A DNA stretch of 64,000 bases from Alnus glutinosa (GCF_958979055.1 NC_084896.1:4964501-5028500); one strand, 5' to 3'; numbered from the stretch's first letter, positions 47,926 to 61,503 are shown. Notes: generated by a model not told the origin, from the letters alone. A program made the numbers and translations.

Positions 47926-48539
47926 ATTTAAAGAATTTGTAGTAAAAGTTGTAGTACTCCTAACAGTATTTAGTAATTTTACATTATAACTAAAGCTTTA
48001 AAAACTTACATATTGAACCATTTCATTTAAAAATGACTAAGATTGTAAGCATCTTATCATGAAAGTTATCATTAGAGCTTTGTCGGATCTTAATTTTATA
48101 AAATTGATCAAAATCAAGTTCAAGCAGCTCATTACTCATCAAATTTGGTTTGCTAGTAAGTGAAAGTAAATGAATCTTCTTTGAGAAATACAACATTAGC
48201 AATGGGTTCGACTCTCTTCTAATCTAGTTAACACTTAAGTGTCAAAAAATATGAAAAAGAAATCATGGGACTAAACCCCACTTCAACCAAGGAGCAGGAA
48301 CTGAGTGTAGAGCGGGAACTGAGTGTGGTCTTAAGCACTATTAGGTCATCTCCGAATTAGCAATTGCCCGGATAAAATACCTTAGTTGTCTAGTAGATCT
48401 TACTTATGAGTTATTCGCTCCTCTCTCCTTCTCAATTCTATCAGTGTCATTTCTTCCTTTCTCACTTCCACAATTTTGTGTAGGAAAAAGGAAAAAAAAT
48501 ATACTCATACACAATTTCTTTAGTAGCATGCTTATTTTG

Positions 48540-48930
48540 AATGTCACGTTTTGATGTATTCGTTCCTCGGGAGTCAAGTAGAAACTAATAATGAGTAAAT
48601 TTCCATTTATTTATAGCCTTTTATTTCCTAGTCTAATAAGGAAGAGATACTTCCAAATAAGGATGTAGGCTATTCGTAAAGATCTTTTCTTACTAGTTAT
48701 TGACAGCTAGACATAGTTTAGCCCTTGTAACATGTAGTTTTTATTCCTCTATTTAATAAAAGGACAATGAATAAGTGTGCATGCTTGAATATTATTAAAC
48801 TTTATACATCTCATTGTGTTTTGGAGGTCAAGACTATCTTGAAATAGCTATTAGAGATCTTTTCAGCTCTCTCAAAATAACCGATTAATCATTTCCTATG
48901 TTTTGTTAGGAGTGGGTTTCCATCATGGGC
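48540..48930. mobile_element. ~0.38-kb insertion, possible solo LTR
   Basis: Present in copy 2 but not in copy 1 (compare 45625-45660). It contains TTTATTTATAGCC (TATA-like) and AATAAAAGG (polyadenylation-like), which fits an LTR. No clear TG..CA ends with a duplication could be fixed. Confidence 0.4.
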
Positions 48931-49253
48931 GATTTGTGCTTATATGAGGTTAGGCTCTTGAATTCTCTCCCTCGCTGCCCAAAATATCATCAAGTTCGCC
49001 AATCTTAAATTGCTTGCTATCCCGTTATTCTTTATACGATCCATCAAAAATACATTTCACTGTTATCAGCACAAAAACCTCTCTAATGGTAACTCATCAT
49101 ATTCTTGAACAAGAGCTAAATATGAGTGTAAAATCAAAATAAGAAAAGAACGAGTCTTAGAGGCTACACATCAACAATAATCCACCACAAAGTACTGACA
49201 CAAAATCTTGGACTCCTCATCTAAATCAGAATCATTGGCCATAATTCCATCCA

Positions 49254-51125
<1,872 letters not shown>

Positions 51126-51832
51126 GCAGTCACTTCGTTGCAGTTGAATTTAAAGTTGATCTATTTAATTGAAAGAGATACGTTACATCTATATCTTTGG
51201 ATTAAATAATTTAACATCTTTAAAGTTCACACTCATTTGTGATTTGACTGTTAAAGTTTAAAAATTTATAACGTGTCTCCACAAAATATTCTGATTTTTC
51301 AATTTAGTTATTCTTTTTCGTCAAATCAGACGAAATTTTGAATACGTGTGATTCACGTGATTTTATTTTATGCAAATTTAACCGTTTTACCCTAGCTCCA
51401 AAATCACGTTGTTTTGCCTTTTAAGAGGTGAATTGAAAATTCTAAAAACTTTGCAGGGGCAAATTACAAATTTTTAATTTTTAATTTTTCTTTTTTTAAA
51501 AAAAAATACTGAAAGGGTGGTTGCCAGTGGCTTGGCCACCCCCCCTTGGAGAGGTTGCGCCACCCACAGAGGTGGTCGGGGGTGGCGCAAGCAGGGACGG
51601 AGCCAAACATTTTAATAGGAGGGGGCCAAATAAATTTTTTTCTTAAGTAGGGGTAAAGTATGAATATATATTAAGGCAAATTTTAAGTAAATTAAACATA
51701 ACTCAGTTTTGATATTTTTATTATTCCCTTCAAATTAAAAATTAATTAATAAGCAAAATTGAAAAAGAGTTTTTTGGAAAAAAAAAAAAAAAAAAAAGTA
51801 AAGAAAACCGCTATCTAAAGATTCAGAAAATG

Positions 51833-51834
<2 letters not shown>

Positions 51835-51912
<78 letters not shown>
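51835..51912. repeat. (AT)n microsatellite, about 78 bp
   Basis: An uninterrupted AT run inside the insertion upstream of the GGPPS-subunit gene. Confidence 0.95.
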
Positions 51913-51913
<1 letters not shown>

Positions 51914-53576
51914 ATCTCAGTTTTTGTACTAAAATTGATAAATTTGAGCTAGATGAATTGTGTATATCTCGACATTCTCACAAGACTTTATTTGAATGAC
52001 ATGACTCTTGAAACTAACATTCTCTTACTCCTTTTGTTAGAACAACCCACTTTAACTAACACACTAACACAATAGCCCACTAACGGTTATACAAAACACA
52101 CTATATTCTACATAAAACACATTATGTAAAACGCAACACAACAAATGAAATACATATCTTTTAGACTTTTCTAATGCCATCCAGTTATATTGAAATGAAT
52201 TTCCATTTCACGTTATCTTTGGCCGCACATCCTTAAGAAATTGAACTTTGTCAGGCGTACGACTCATCGAATCCACATCTGTCTTCTTCCAATGCACTGA
52301 TTTACTACACCATTTTCATTTAATTCGAACAAAATTTCTATAACTTTGTAAAGCTCTTTCCATTGTTACCATTCTCAGACATGTATGTCCGTTGCTACCC
52401 GTGAAATATTAAAGGAAATTTTTTTGACAATGAAGCTATCGTTCCAAATGAGATAAAACTAGTTGAAGAGATGATAAAAGGGAAGGAGCCAAGGAGCCAC
52501 AAAAATCTCTTATTATGAGCCAATAGGCAAAAAAAACCTTAATTTTTTTTTCTCAAGAGTTGGGGGGGCCGGTGGGGACCTCCCCCCCCCCCCCCCCCCC
52601 CTCTCCGTCATTGGGCACAAAGCCACTCCCAAAGGGGTGGCTGCCCAATTGCCAGCCACCCCTTCAGTACTCTCTCTCTCTTTTCTTTTCTTTTTTAAAC
52701 AAATATTTTTGTCTTATATATTTATATTTTTATTAGATTTTATAATTTTTTATTTTAATAAGCACATGACGGCTTCTTATTATGTGTGACGTGGTTGAGT
52801 AAAGGACAAAACAACGTTGTTTTGGAGCAAGGGTAAAATGAACAAATTTACATTAAAAAAGTCACGTGACACGCACGTGTTCAAGTTCCGTTTAGTTTGA
52901 CGGATAAGCTAGATGAAATGGCAAAACTGACAATTTTGGAAACTTGGTGTGGTACATTGCAAATTTTTAAACTTTTGTAGCCGAATGGAAAATGGGTGAC
53001 AACTTTGGAAGGGTTAAATTGTATTTAACCCTATATCTTTTATATCTGTCATACATCTCTTTTCTAAATCAATCATTATATTTGTAGAATTCACATATGG
53101 GTTATTGTAGGTCTTACAGATCTAATGGTTAATTTAGAAAAGAGATGTATGAGAGATGTACAAGAGACGTACATGTAACATGTTTAGATCGAACGCAAAA
53201 TGAACTTTTTTATTGAATTTTGATGGATCACGCCCATAAATCTAGACTGACTGCAAAGTAAAGAATGTACACTTGATAGTATGGGAGTTAAGAGTGTGTG
53301 CAAGAATGGAATTGGGGTTTTCTATCTGAAGGGGTCAAAGTATGAATGAGGTGTCAAATTTATTTTTCGTAGGAGCTAACCTAATTTTTAAACCTAAAAA
53401 TACTTATATATTTACTTAATAAAAAATATTAAAATAAAATTTGAAAACCAGCCCCCTTTGTCTATACATGGGTTCGTCCCTTAGTGAGGGTAACATTTTT
53501 AAACTGTTAAATACATAAACTTTAAATCTTAATGATGAAATGAATAGTATTTTTTATTATTATTATTATTCTAATG

Positions 53577-53742
53577 AGTAATGTTAAATATAAGATTTAT
53601 GTTCTTTTAAAATTGATACGACTTTTAAAATTATTATTAAATTTGTGATAAATTACTTCTAAATATTTATTTAATAATAATAGTTAAAAAAGCCACTTTA
53701 TTTATTAACACAAAAAGGCATGGCATGAAATTTAGCATTACT
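53577..53742. mobile_element. Hairpin MITE, about 166 bp
   Basis: Left AGTAATGTTAAATATAAG and right, reverse-complemented, AGTAATGCTAAATTTCATG. Pairing continues through CTTTTAAAATTATTATTAAAT. Related to the hairpins near 32336 and 35060. Confidence 0.6.
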
Positions 53743-53929
53743 ATTTTCTAATATTGATTTCAGTCGAAATGACGAGGATGGTACTCCCACCGAATCCCAC
53801 GTGTGAACGGTGGACCAACGGCGGCTCACTTTTTCTAATTTTCTTCATTTCCTCTGGTCAATTATTTTGAAAAAATAAAAGAAAAAGCGTAATATTTCTT
53901 ATATTAGGTCTTATCAATTATTGTCCTTC

Positions 53930-54738
53930 GAGGCAAACTCAAATACGCTAGTATAATTCTTTTGAAAAAATAAAAGAAAAGGAAAAAGCGTTAATAATAC
54001 ACATGATTTTCATTCTATTGTGTATTAGTTGTGTTAAAGTTGTTTTTTTAGCATTTTCTTAATATAAGAGTAATATTTCTTGTATAATAATTGTACATAT
54101 TTTATAAAATAAAGCTGATATGAAAATGATAGTCACAATAATTATATGTACTTTTTTAACTTTCACGAAAAAAAAAATAAAATTATTTTTATATTAATTT
54201 TATTGTATAAAATATGTATAATTGTTGTGCAAGAAACATTATTTTTAGTATAAAGATCCAAAAATTAGAGGGGTCAAGGTGGGTCCTTGGTACAACAAAG
54301 GGAGAAGCTTTGTAGATTGTGGCCGAGAGGAAAAAAAAAAAAAAAAAAACGTGAGGATATGGTCGTTAACGTGTTTTGTAAGGTATATTTTTTTTTTTTG
54401 ATTTGAAAAAGTATTATGATATTATATAAATATAAAAATAATTTTTTTGTTTTCAAATGTTTTTTTTAGGCTTTGGTTTGTTTGTTAATATTCTTGACCT
54501 GAAAAAAAAAAGTTAAAAAAACAAAAAGAAGAGGAATTTCCGTTAAATTGGATTTTAGGAAAATTTCTCTAATTATATCTCTAAAAGTATCATATGTTGA
54601 GAAATACGTACTTGTTCTTCTAATAGCATATATTTACTTTTCACGTTCTTTTTTAATAGCATTAATAAAAAAATACATATTTTTTACATGTTCAAAAGAT
54701 ATATGACACTTTTTGAAATTGGGTTGAAAAAGTTTTTT
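53930..54738. other. AT-rich intergenic sequence
   Basis: A/T homopolymer runs at about 54330-54350 and 54389-54400. No gene or bounded repeat supported. Confidence 0.35.
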
Positions 54739-54980
54739 AGGGTATGTTTGAGATTGTGATTTCGTTGACAATAAGTGTGATTTTTTGAGTTTTCAAATAG
54801 CAGATAAGATAGTTCTTTTTTGAAAATGCAGAATTTTAAAGGCTAATTTGCTATTTTAAAGGGTAAACTACGATTTTGCCAAATGCTTAATTGCGTTTTT
54901 AAAAATTTATTTTTTTCAAATCCCACATTTTAAAATCGTTATTCTAAATCGCACTTTTTGAAATCGCAAACTCAAACAGA
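54739..54980. mobile_element. Non-autonomous element family A copy with TTA duplication
   Basis: Starts GGGTATGTTTGAGATTGTGA and ends AAATCGCAAACTCAAACAGACCC, an inverted-repeat pair. TTA is present on both sides. Internal TTTTGCCAAATGCTTAATTGCG matches the copy at 32023-32326. Confidence 0.7.
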
Positions 54981-55575
54981 CCCTTACTACCCAATTTATA
55001 GAAAATTTATATCCAAAAATAAGTTGTTGACAAACATAACCTTTGATGTGTTTGGATTATCCACGCTTCTAATTGAAGATCGAGAATTAAAAGTTTTAAT
55101 TTTGATGAGTCTTTTTGTGAATATTTTTCTCACTTTTTGTTTCGTTTTTTTTTTCTTTAAAATTTTTGTCATTTTTTTTTTTTTTCGTTTATCAATTTTT
55201 TACTAAATTGACTTCTATCGTCAATACTTTTAGTGTCTCATGCAATCATAATGAAAAATTGAGAGTTGCTCAAGCTACTGATTGCTCATATGAATGAAAT
55301 TGATGAGCTTGAGGTGGAAAAAGGCTCAATCAAATTGGTACGTACTTTACAACGGAATAGAGATACTTGTTGGAGTTTTCACTTGAGTCAGTTTCTAGTT
55401 TGATCAAAATGTTCCGTCCAACATGCATGTGTAGTTCTTCTTAAAAATTTAAAATAAGTGATGATGAAACTACTTCCCAATGAGTAGAAACATGCTCAAT
55501 TTATTAGGCGATTTATTTGAATTTATCTTCGTCTTGTATTTCATAAAAGAAACTATGTAGATGATCTATGTCAAG

Positions 55576-56487
55576 TGTTGGTACAGTTTCCGGTATGGTA
55601 ACGTGTTGCCTGGTGATTCGCTGCTGGGTTCTAATCTATTACTTCAATCCTGCAAAAAGAACAAACAACTCGTCGGGGGTGCCGACTACGCCCACTCCGA
55701 TGCCTAAGTCAGTTTAAATCAATTTTCTGAAGAGTAATTTCAATCTCAATCTCAATCTCAAGAGCTCAGAGAATTCGTAATCTCATACCTGGTGTGACGG
55801 TCTTATTTATAGGCCAGACTTGCGGTCTCACCAGACTTCTTGACGCCTAGTTGGATTAGGAGTTTGAGTCCTAACTTGGTTGAACTTTAACCATATTTTC
55901 AGGGAATTCGAATGGGATTGTAGAGTCCGAAGTTGATTGCGTTTGTACATCTTTAAACTTGATTCCGTATCAATAACTATCTTATCCCATTAATTATGGA
56001 ATTGTGGTTTATCCCTGATCTTCTGAGATTCTATCCTTATCGCATTCTAAGACGACTGCGGCACACTTCAGCCAACCTCCGAGGTGATGATACCCGAGAT
56101 ATGTTCGCTCCGACTTGGAGATCTCGGGGTATCGCCGCACCATAACAGGGTTGTGTAAGGCCGAGATGTAGTTACTCTGAGACGTAGACGTTGTCACACC
56201 GAATTGATATCACCCCCGAAGCGATATCACACGGACTCGACATCACCCCCGAGACGTTATTACTCTCGAGGTGTTATTACCCCGAGACTCAAATATCCGA
56301 GATATGTTCGCTCCGATCAGACTAGGAGATCTCGGAATATTTTATATACCGTAACCTGGAATGTTAAGACCGAGATGTCTTTATACCTAGACGATCTTTT
56401 CTTTGCTGGGTCGGAACGAGTATTCGAGACTTAACTCCGAGATGTTTCTGAATCCACGTGTCTCTAGGGTTAATTTTATCCCTAACA
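55576..56487. mobile_element. Solo LTR of an LTR retrotransposon, 912 bp
   Basis: Begins TGTTGG and ends CTAACA, flanked by TCAAG (55571-55575) and TAAAG (56488-56492), a 5-bp duplication with one change. It contains TATTTATAGG (TATA-like) and CTGCAAAAAGAAC...CCACTCCGATGCC...AAGTCAGTTT, a phrase common in plant Ty3-type LTRs. It also has a cluster of CCGAGAT/ATCTCGG and CACCCCCGA repeats (56080-56460). Superfamily is inferred only. Confidence 0.75.
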
Positions 56488-57024
56488 TAAAGAATTCATT
56501 AATACAAAAATCAAGACATTTTACATGCTATGCATATTGTCTCATTCACTAATTAAAGCATTTTTCTAACAATATAGAGATGATAAATGGGATGCTTTAC
56601 TTACCAATTTGAAATTAGTTTGTGAGGAACGCAACATAAATGTTCCAGATATGAATGTTCATTATGTTGAGAGACGAGGTCAAACTCACCATCAACAAAC
56701 TGACTTTACAATTAAGCATCATTATCTAGTAGATTTTTATTTTTTTTTATTTTTTTGTGCCGCAATAAATTCTTAATTGCAAAAATTAAATCGTAGGTTT
56801 AGTGAGAATGATGTTGAATTGCTAGCTAATTCTCACTTAAGCTATTGATCATTGAGTTTCACATGAATCTTTTAGAATCCATGACATTTGTCAGTTGATA
56901 AACAAGTTTTATATGCAAGACTATACAAATCTTGAAAAAAAAAAAAACAATTGAAAATAAAACTTCACTATTATGAGCATAATGTAGTTCAAGATTCAAA
57001 TTTATCGAAATTGATAAATATTTA

Positions 57025-57924
57025 AGGCCATCTCCAGCAGAATTGCTACTTTAGCTAAAATGGTTAAATTTAACTTTTTTTTGCTCTTTTCTCCTCTTTA
57101 GCAGAATAGCCAAAGTAAACTTTTTCATCTAACATTGAACAGTGAATAGGCAGAGTTGCCTATTAATTGTTCACACAAGCCAAAATTTTTTATCAATTTT
57201 TTCTCTCTCCCCCCTCTCCCTCTTCGTCCCTCTGTCCCTCTCCATCGATCTCTCTTCGTCATCCCCATCTCTCGGCGATCGGAGATCCAGATGTTAGACT
57301 TCTTGCCGAGGTAGGAGCTTCTTGCTGAAGCGGCGCAAAACGGCGGCGTCGAGGACGTCGATGTTGTCAGGGGGAGGGGGGAGGCGAGAGGCGCATCTAG
57401 GCATGGCCAGGTGGAGCACCAGGTGCTCCCGCTGCACGTTGTCATTTTGGAAGTCGAAGAAGAGGGCCAGCCAGTCCAGGAGGTCCATGTGGGGTGCCCA
57501 TTGCCTGTATGGCGGCTTTCTCAGGTCCCCCACCACTCAGAGGGCGCTCATCACTACGCGGACCTCAGGAAACCGCAGGGACGGGTGGTCTGCCAGCAGG
57601 TTGTGGATAGGTATGATGTTGTACGGCTCCGATTCCGCCGGCGTGGGCCGCAGCTGGGCTGAAGAAGGGTCTTGGGTGTGGGTGGGCAAGGGTGGTTTTA
57701 CTGGTTTGGTTGTGGGTTTGATAGGGTTGGCCGGTTATTGGGGATGGGGACGGAACAGAGAGAAAGAAAATAAAACAATAAAAAAAGAATGGAAAATAAT
57801 ATTTTAAGGAAATGAAGAGTAGAATAAAGAGTATTGTTGGAGTGTTTTTAACTGTTGGAGTAACTAAAATAAATATTTGTAGTTTTTGAGTAGCTACTTT
57901 AATTTTACCTGCTGGAGATGGCCT
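57025..57924. mobile_element. Pack-type inverted-repeat element, exactly 900 bp, carrying a host gene fragment
   Basis: Termini AGGCCATCTCCAGCAG are perfect inverted repeats at both ends. The flanks support a TA (or TTA) duplication (57023-57024 and 57925-57926). Sub-terminal text GCTACTTTAGCT / AGTAGCTACT is also partly inverted. The interior holds a GC-rich callose synthase fragment between AT-rich arms. No transposase is present, so it is non-autonomous, of Tc1/mariner or PIF/Harbinger type. Confidence 0.88.
57272..57664 (-). pseudogene. Captured fragment of a callose synthase (CALS11/CALS12-like) gene
   Basis: The minus strand reads EPYNIIPIHNLLADHPSLRF, then SAL*VVGDLRKPPYRQW, then APHMDLLDWLALFFDFQNDN, REHLVLHLA, and DNIDVLDAAVLRRFSKKLL. 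After a frame change it reads YLGKKSNIWISDRR. This is the conserved N-terminal cytosolic region of intron-poor callose synthases (GSL1/GSL5 type). A TGA at 57541-57539, a frame disruption within the MPRCASR segment and a short deletion near 57310 disable it. It begins and ends inside the inverted-repeat element. Confidence 0.88.
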
Positions 57925-58199
57925 TATGAATTGTACCAATGGTTGGTAAGTACTAGCAGATCAACTATTTATCAACTTTTTTTTTAGTTGTTGTACTTGT
58001 GCTTACTCTTCATGTTTATACCGCAACTATAGAACAAGCCTTTTCAACTATGTATATTATTAAAACTAGGTTTTACAACAAAATTGATCGAATATGCGTT
58101 TTTGACCAATTATTTGATGTTGTACATTCAAATATAAATTGCTGTGAAATTTAGTACAGATACAGCTATAGACGATTTTTGGAATATAAAAAGAATACG

Positions 58200-58885
58200 A
58201 TAAGATAAATGCAGGTGATCTTTAGCTTTGACCATGGGTTCATTGCAAGGAATCTGAAGTTGGAATATTAGAATAACAATAACTGCTGGTTTTACCACCT
58301 GTTTACTCAGTCACGTAGGTCTTCAAATAATCATGTCACTCCGATTTTGGTACAGTTTCCTTGCTATAGCGTTAATTGTAGTTCACAATTATTAGTTAAA
58401 TGATTAAATTTAATTTTTAAAGTCGTAATTTAACACGATTAACATTATCTTTTTGCAAGGAGTAGCAAGTAGGCGTCTACATAATTTAGTGGAAAGTGAT
58501 TGTATGCAATATTTTATTTAACCCCTTACCTATATTGTATCTAACTTTATATCATAATTGTTCTGCTGTACACTTCTGTGTTACAAGCTGCATTTTGGTT
58601 TGGGCTCGTTGTCCATTTTAGAATCTACCCTATCATCTATGTTCTCTCTAGCCTTCTGATTCTCTATCATTTCAACCGATCTGGTGGGAGACTTGCTCTT
58701 CGAAGTTTGAGTTGTAGCCGTTACTCATTTGGATCGACTTTTTATAGTGATTCTAATGTAACTACATTCATGTCACATTCTAGAGTGGAACCCCACGATG
58801 GCCTAGATTTAAGCATTATTTATCCTTTAAATTAGGAATACATCCTATGCCATGGCTCTCATTACGTCGTGTTTTATTGGCAGCC
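58200..58885. other. Intergenic sequence
   Basis: An 85-aa plus-strand frame at 58578-58835 has no recognisable domain or splice support. Nothing else is evident. Confidence 0.35.
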
Positions 58886-58889
58886 TTGC

Positions 58890-59580
58890 CTTAAGAGAAT
58901 GCCAATTCCTGCTTATTTCCTTGGCAGATGTTTGGCAGATAAGAAAATCAAATCAGACTTATCATTCAAATAATAGTTTAATAAAATTTTGATGTGGCAA
59001 TTGTAGGGCTTTAACCCGAAGGAAGCCCTTCCAGAAATTCTCGAAGGCCAGGGTTGACCCCAGGCCTAAGAGGGGGGTTGGAAATAGTTTTCAACCAGCA
59101 ATAGACGCGCCTCGGTTAGAACCTCACTAGCTGCGTCATTGCCCCAAGCGCAAAGATGCTCTTACAAGGTAGCTTCGCTCTACTTTTATATTCGTGTGTA
59201 TAGCGCAGTTTGTCTTCGCAAGGCGATGTGGGACTGCAAGTCTGCAACTCTCCTTCACTTATATAGAACATTATTATTTGGTTTTTCCCTTATTTGCAGC
59301 ATTTGAGCCGGTTTCCAAACCAATAAACAGCTATATTTGTTTAATCTTTTTATTTATTTATTTTTATGTGAAAGGAGTTTGAGAAGTATTTTTGGTGAGG
59401 TTTACGTTTGAAAAGTGTTTTCTCTGTTGGTGGCCGCCCTTTTCTATCTAGGGATGGCTATTCCGCCATCTTTTTATTTTTTATTTATAATAATTTTTTA
59501 AAATAATAAGTTAGCTTCCATCTCTATAAAAATAAAAACATGTTTTTCAAAATATTTCTCTAAGAATGTGTGAAAATTAA
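58890..59580 (+). repeat. Direct repeat copy 1 (~0.7 kb)
   Basis: Matches 61953-62690 along most of its length: AATGCCAATTC(C/T)TGCTT, GGGCTTTAACCCGAAGGAAG, the block CAATAGACGCGCCTCGGTTAGAACCTCACTAGCTGCGTC, GCAAGGCGATGTGGGACTGC and CCCTTATTTGCAGCAT. GGTTAGAACC resembles a tRNA-type B box, but no A box or tRNA fold is clear. Function unknown. Confidence 0.8.
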
Positions 59581-59608
59581 ATAACTTGAAGTGTTATTAC
59601 TAACTCTT

Positions 59609-60077
59609 GGGATAACTTCACAAAAGAGTATCGAATTATTGGCCGTTTTGAAAAAAGAGTATTGAACTATTAGACGTTTCAAACTGGGGTAAGAAGTTTC
59701 CAAACGTCTCACTTAAGAGTACTCCATTAGGATTTGTTGTTAAATCATGCCAAAATTTTCAAAATACTCCTATTTTTTTAGGAAAAAAAAGAAAAAAAAA
59801 TGCTAGAATTTAGGTGTTGATTAGAATTTAATGGATTTTGCAAAAATACTCATGCTTGAATATTTGAAATTTTTATATATATATTTTTTAAAATAAACAC
59901 ATGGGTATTTTGGATTTTTTGCAGGATTTAATAACAAATTTTAACGGAGTACCCTTAAGTGAGATGTTTGAAAACATTTTACTCTAGTTTGAGACGTTTA
60001 ATAGTTCAATACCTTTTTTGTTTTTTTTTTTTCCTCAAAACAACCGATAGTTCGATGCCATTTTATGAAGTTATCCC
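59609..60077. mobile_element. Foldback Mutator-like MITE, 469 bp, 9-bp target duplication
   Basis: CTAACTCTT occurs at 59600-59608 and 60078-60086. Termini GGGATAACTTCACAAAAGAG and, reverse-complemented, GGGATAACTTCATAAAATGG. The arms fold back for well over 100 bp (GAGTACTCC...TAGGATTTGTTGTTAAATC against its partner GGATTTAATAACAAATTTTAACGGAGTAC). The 9-bp duplication is the Mutator hallmark. Confidence 0.9.
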
Positions 60078-60089
60078 CTAACTCTTTAT

Positions 60090-60440
60090 CACCCGTGTCT
60101 TGAGACACTATCTTTTCTTTATTTACAACCACATAGATCGAAACAATACTAAATCACAAGTGTAGACCAGCAACAACTAACTACTAAACCATAAATAATT
60201 TACAAGTAGCATAATTGCAACTTAAATGCATCACACCACAAATCTAACGTCACAATTAACCGTCATACTCCACAAGTTATACTAAGTCATCAAGGCAATA
60301 CAATTATAAGCTAAATCATCAAAACTATAAAATAAGTCCTCAAGGGTGCTGGTGGAATGCGAATTACCACCGCCAGTACTTAAACGTTAGCACAAAACAC
60401 CCCTCCCCCGATGATGTGCCGGCCTCCAGATAGGCCTCGA
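60090..60440 (-). other. Intergenic; short unidentified coding-like stretch
   Basis: On the minus strand the first tandem copy continues leftward as GARGLSGGRHIIGGGVFCANV* (about 60440-60378). Otherwise the region is AT-rich and featureless. Confidence 0.3.
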
Positions 60441-60445
60441 GCACC

Positions 60446-60752
60446 AGGTTCTGACCAATATTCAGCCATATCGACTAGGTCATCAAGCGTCAACCTCCGA
60501 TTTGAGTCCGGATCCCTCCTCACCATGATTCATAAAGGGATCAGATGCAACACATGGTTGTTTTACAGGTGATAAAAATATAATGGAAGTCTAGGTACAG
60601 CCAGATTATGTAGGTTCTGACCAATATTCAGCCAGATTGACTAGGTCATCAAGCGTCAACCTCTGATTTGAGTCCCTCCTCACCATGATTCATAAGGGGA
60701 TCAGATGTAACATATGGCTGTTTTACAGGTGAAAAACTATAATGCAAGTCTA
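60446..60752 (-). repeat. Two tandem ~145-bp copies of a coding-like segment
   Basis: Copies at 60446-60593 and 60612-60752 (period 166 bp) share AGGTTCTGACCAATATTCAGCC to GGAAGTCTA/GCAAGTCTA. On the minus strand both keep the same open frame: RRDPDSNRRLTLDDLVDMAEYW and RRDSNQRLTLDDLVNLAEYW. They differ by a 6-bp in-frame gap. Family not recognised. Confidence 0.7.
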
Positions 60753-61129
60753 CAGCTTAGAGATTGAGTAGTTACGCGTGAAACATGTTAGTGTGCACTG
60801 TGAACTCAATTGTTTGTAAAACATATATGAATAACACATAGCATCATGCAGCAAGATTTCCAACAGCTAAATAAGGCAGAAAATTATGCTGATGCATTAT
60901 ATAAACATATAATATATTAATATCACATGCACTCCATAGTTGTAGAAATCTTTAACAAATTCCCCATCGAAAGTGTCTCGGTTCATTCATTTGCGAAATA
61001 CTTTATTATTAGTTGGATTCTTTAATTAAGGTCTAGCCTTAATCTAGCACTTAAGTTACAATTTTTCTGCATTATGACTGATATCGATAGAATAGTACCC
61101 ATGTGTTTGGTTTGTAGGCATTGATATAT

Positions 61130-61468
61130 CAATACCCGAACACCGTTCGGTCGGTCTACATTGTCACAAAGGTACTCGACCATCAACCGATCGGTATTGA
61201 ATAATTTTTAAAACCTAAGCATAAAGCTCCACACTTTCTATCTCTACCATTTTCCTTTCACCAAAAGCTCCCTAGCTATGACAGCCTAGATCTACAAGTC
61301 ACAGAGTCTAAGGCTCAGATTTGGTCCTATCAAGTTTGTTTAGAAAGTAAATTACCATAAAGTTAGGATTTTTAACAAAATGTAATGGTTGTCTTAGAAA
61401 TGAAAATAACTGAAAAGGTTACCACTTGGTGCCTTGAACACTTCAAGAAATTCCATGAAAAGGCCCTC

Positions 61469-61503
<35 letters not shown>

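Larger units (their letters stand above)
51130..53800. mobile_element. Composite ~2.7-kb insertion, foldback DNA element with nested repeats
   Basis: Absent from the paralogous orphan promoter. Imperfect inverted arms at about 51250-51480 and 52740-52985 share AGTTTAAAAATTT(A/G), CACGTG, AAATTT..CATTTTACCC and CAAAA(T/A)CACGTTGTTTTG-like text. Inside are GC-rich GGTGGC/GCCACC blocks (51517-51590, 52605-52668), a GGGACGGAGCC repeat end (51594), a poly-A, an (AT)n run and a poly-C run (about 52580-52602). No transposase is seen. Internal boundaries are unclear. Confidence 0.55.
55250..58195 (+). pseudogene. Decayed hAT-type transposase (TTF/ZMYM1-like), split by two insertions
   Basis: Ordered fragments of a plant hAT-type protein are readable: LVRTLQRNRDTCWSFHLSQF (about 55335-55400), FHKRNYVDDLCQ (about 55540-55575), KWDALLTNLKLVCEERNIN with NVPDMNVHYVERRG (56590-56680), LQKLNRRFSENDVELLANS (56777-56840), and the C-terminal dimerisation region ELYQWLVSTSRS...ATIEQAFSTMYIIKTRFYNK (57930-58090). 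A conserved Arg before the WS motif is Cys. Frameshifts and stops are frequent. A solo LTR (55576-56487) and an inverted-repeat element (57025-57924) interrupt it. Confidence 0.8.

Noticed and set aside
56080..56460. Regularly spaced CCGAGAT/CACCCCCGA repeats, possible CRISPR-like array
   Set aside because: Unequal spacing, imperfect units, eukaryotic context, and location inside a solo LTR.
57322..57807. 161-aa plus-strand frame in the inverted-repeat element
   Set aside because: Antisense of the captured callose synthase fragment; the minus strand carries the family match.
59100..59180. Possible tRNA gene (GGTTAGAACC resembles a B box)
   Set aside because: No acceptor-stem pairing or anticodon arm could be drawn; kept only as a note on the repeat.
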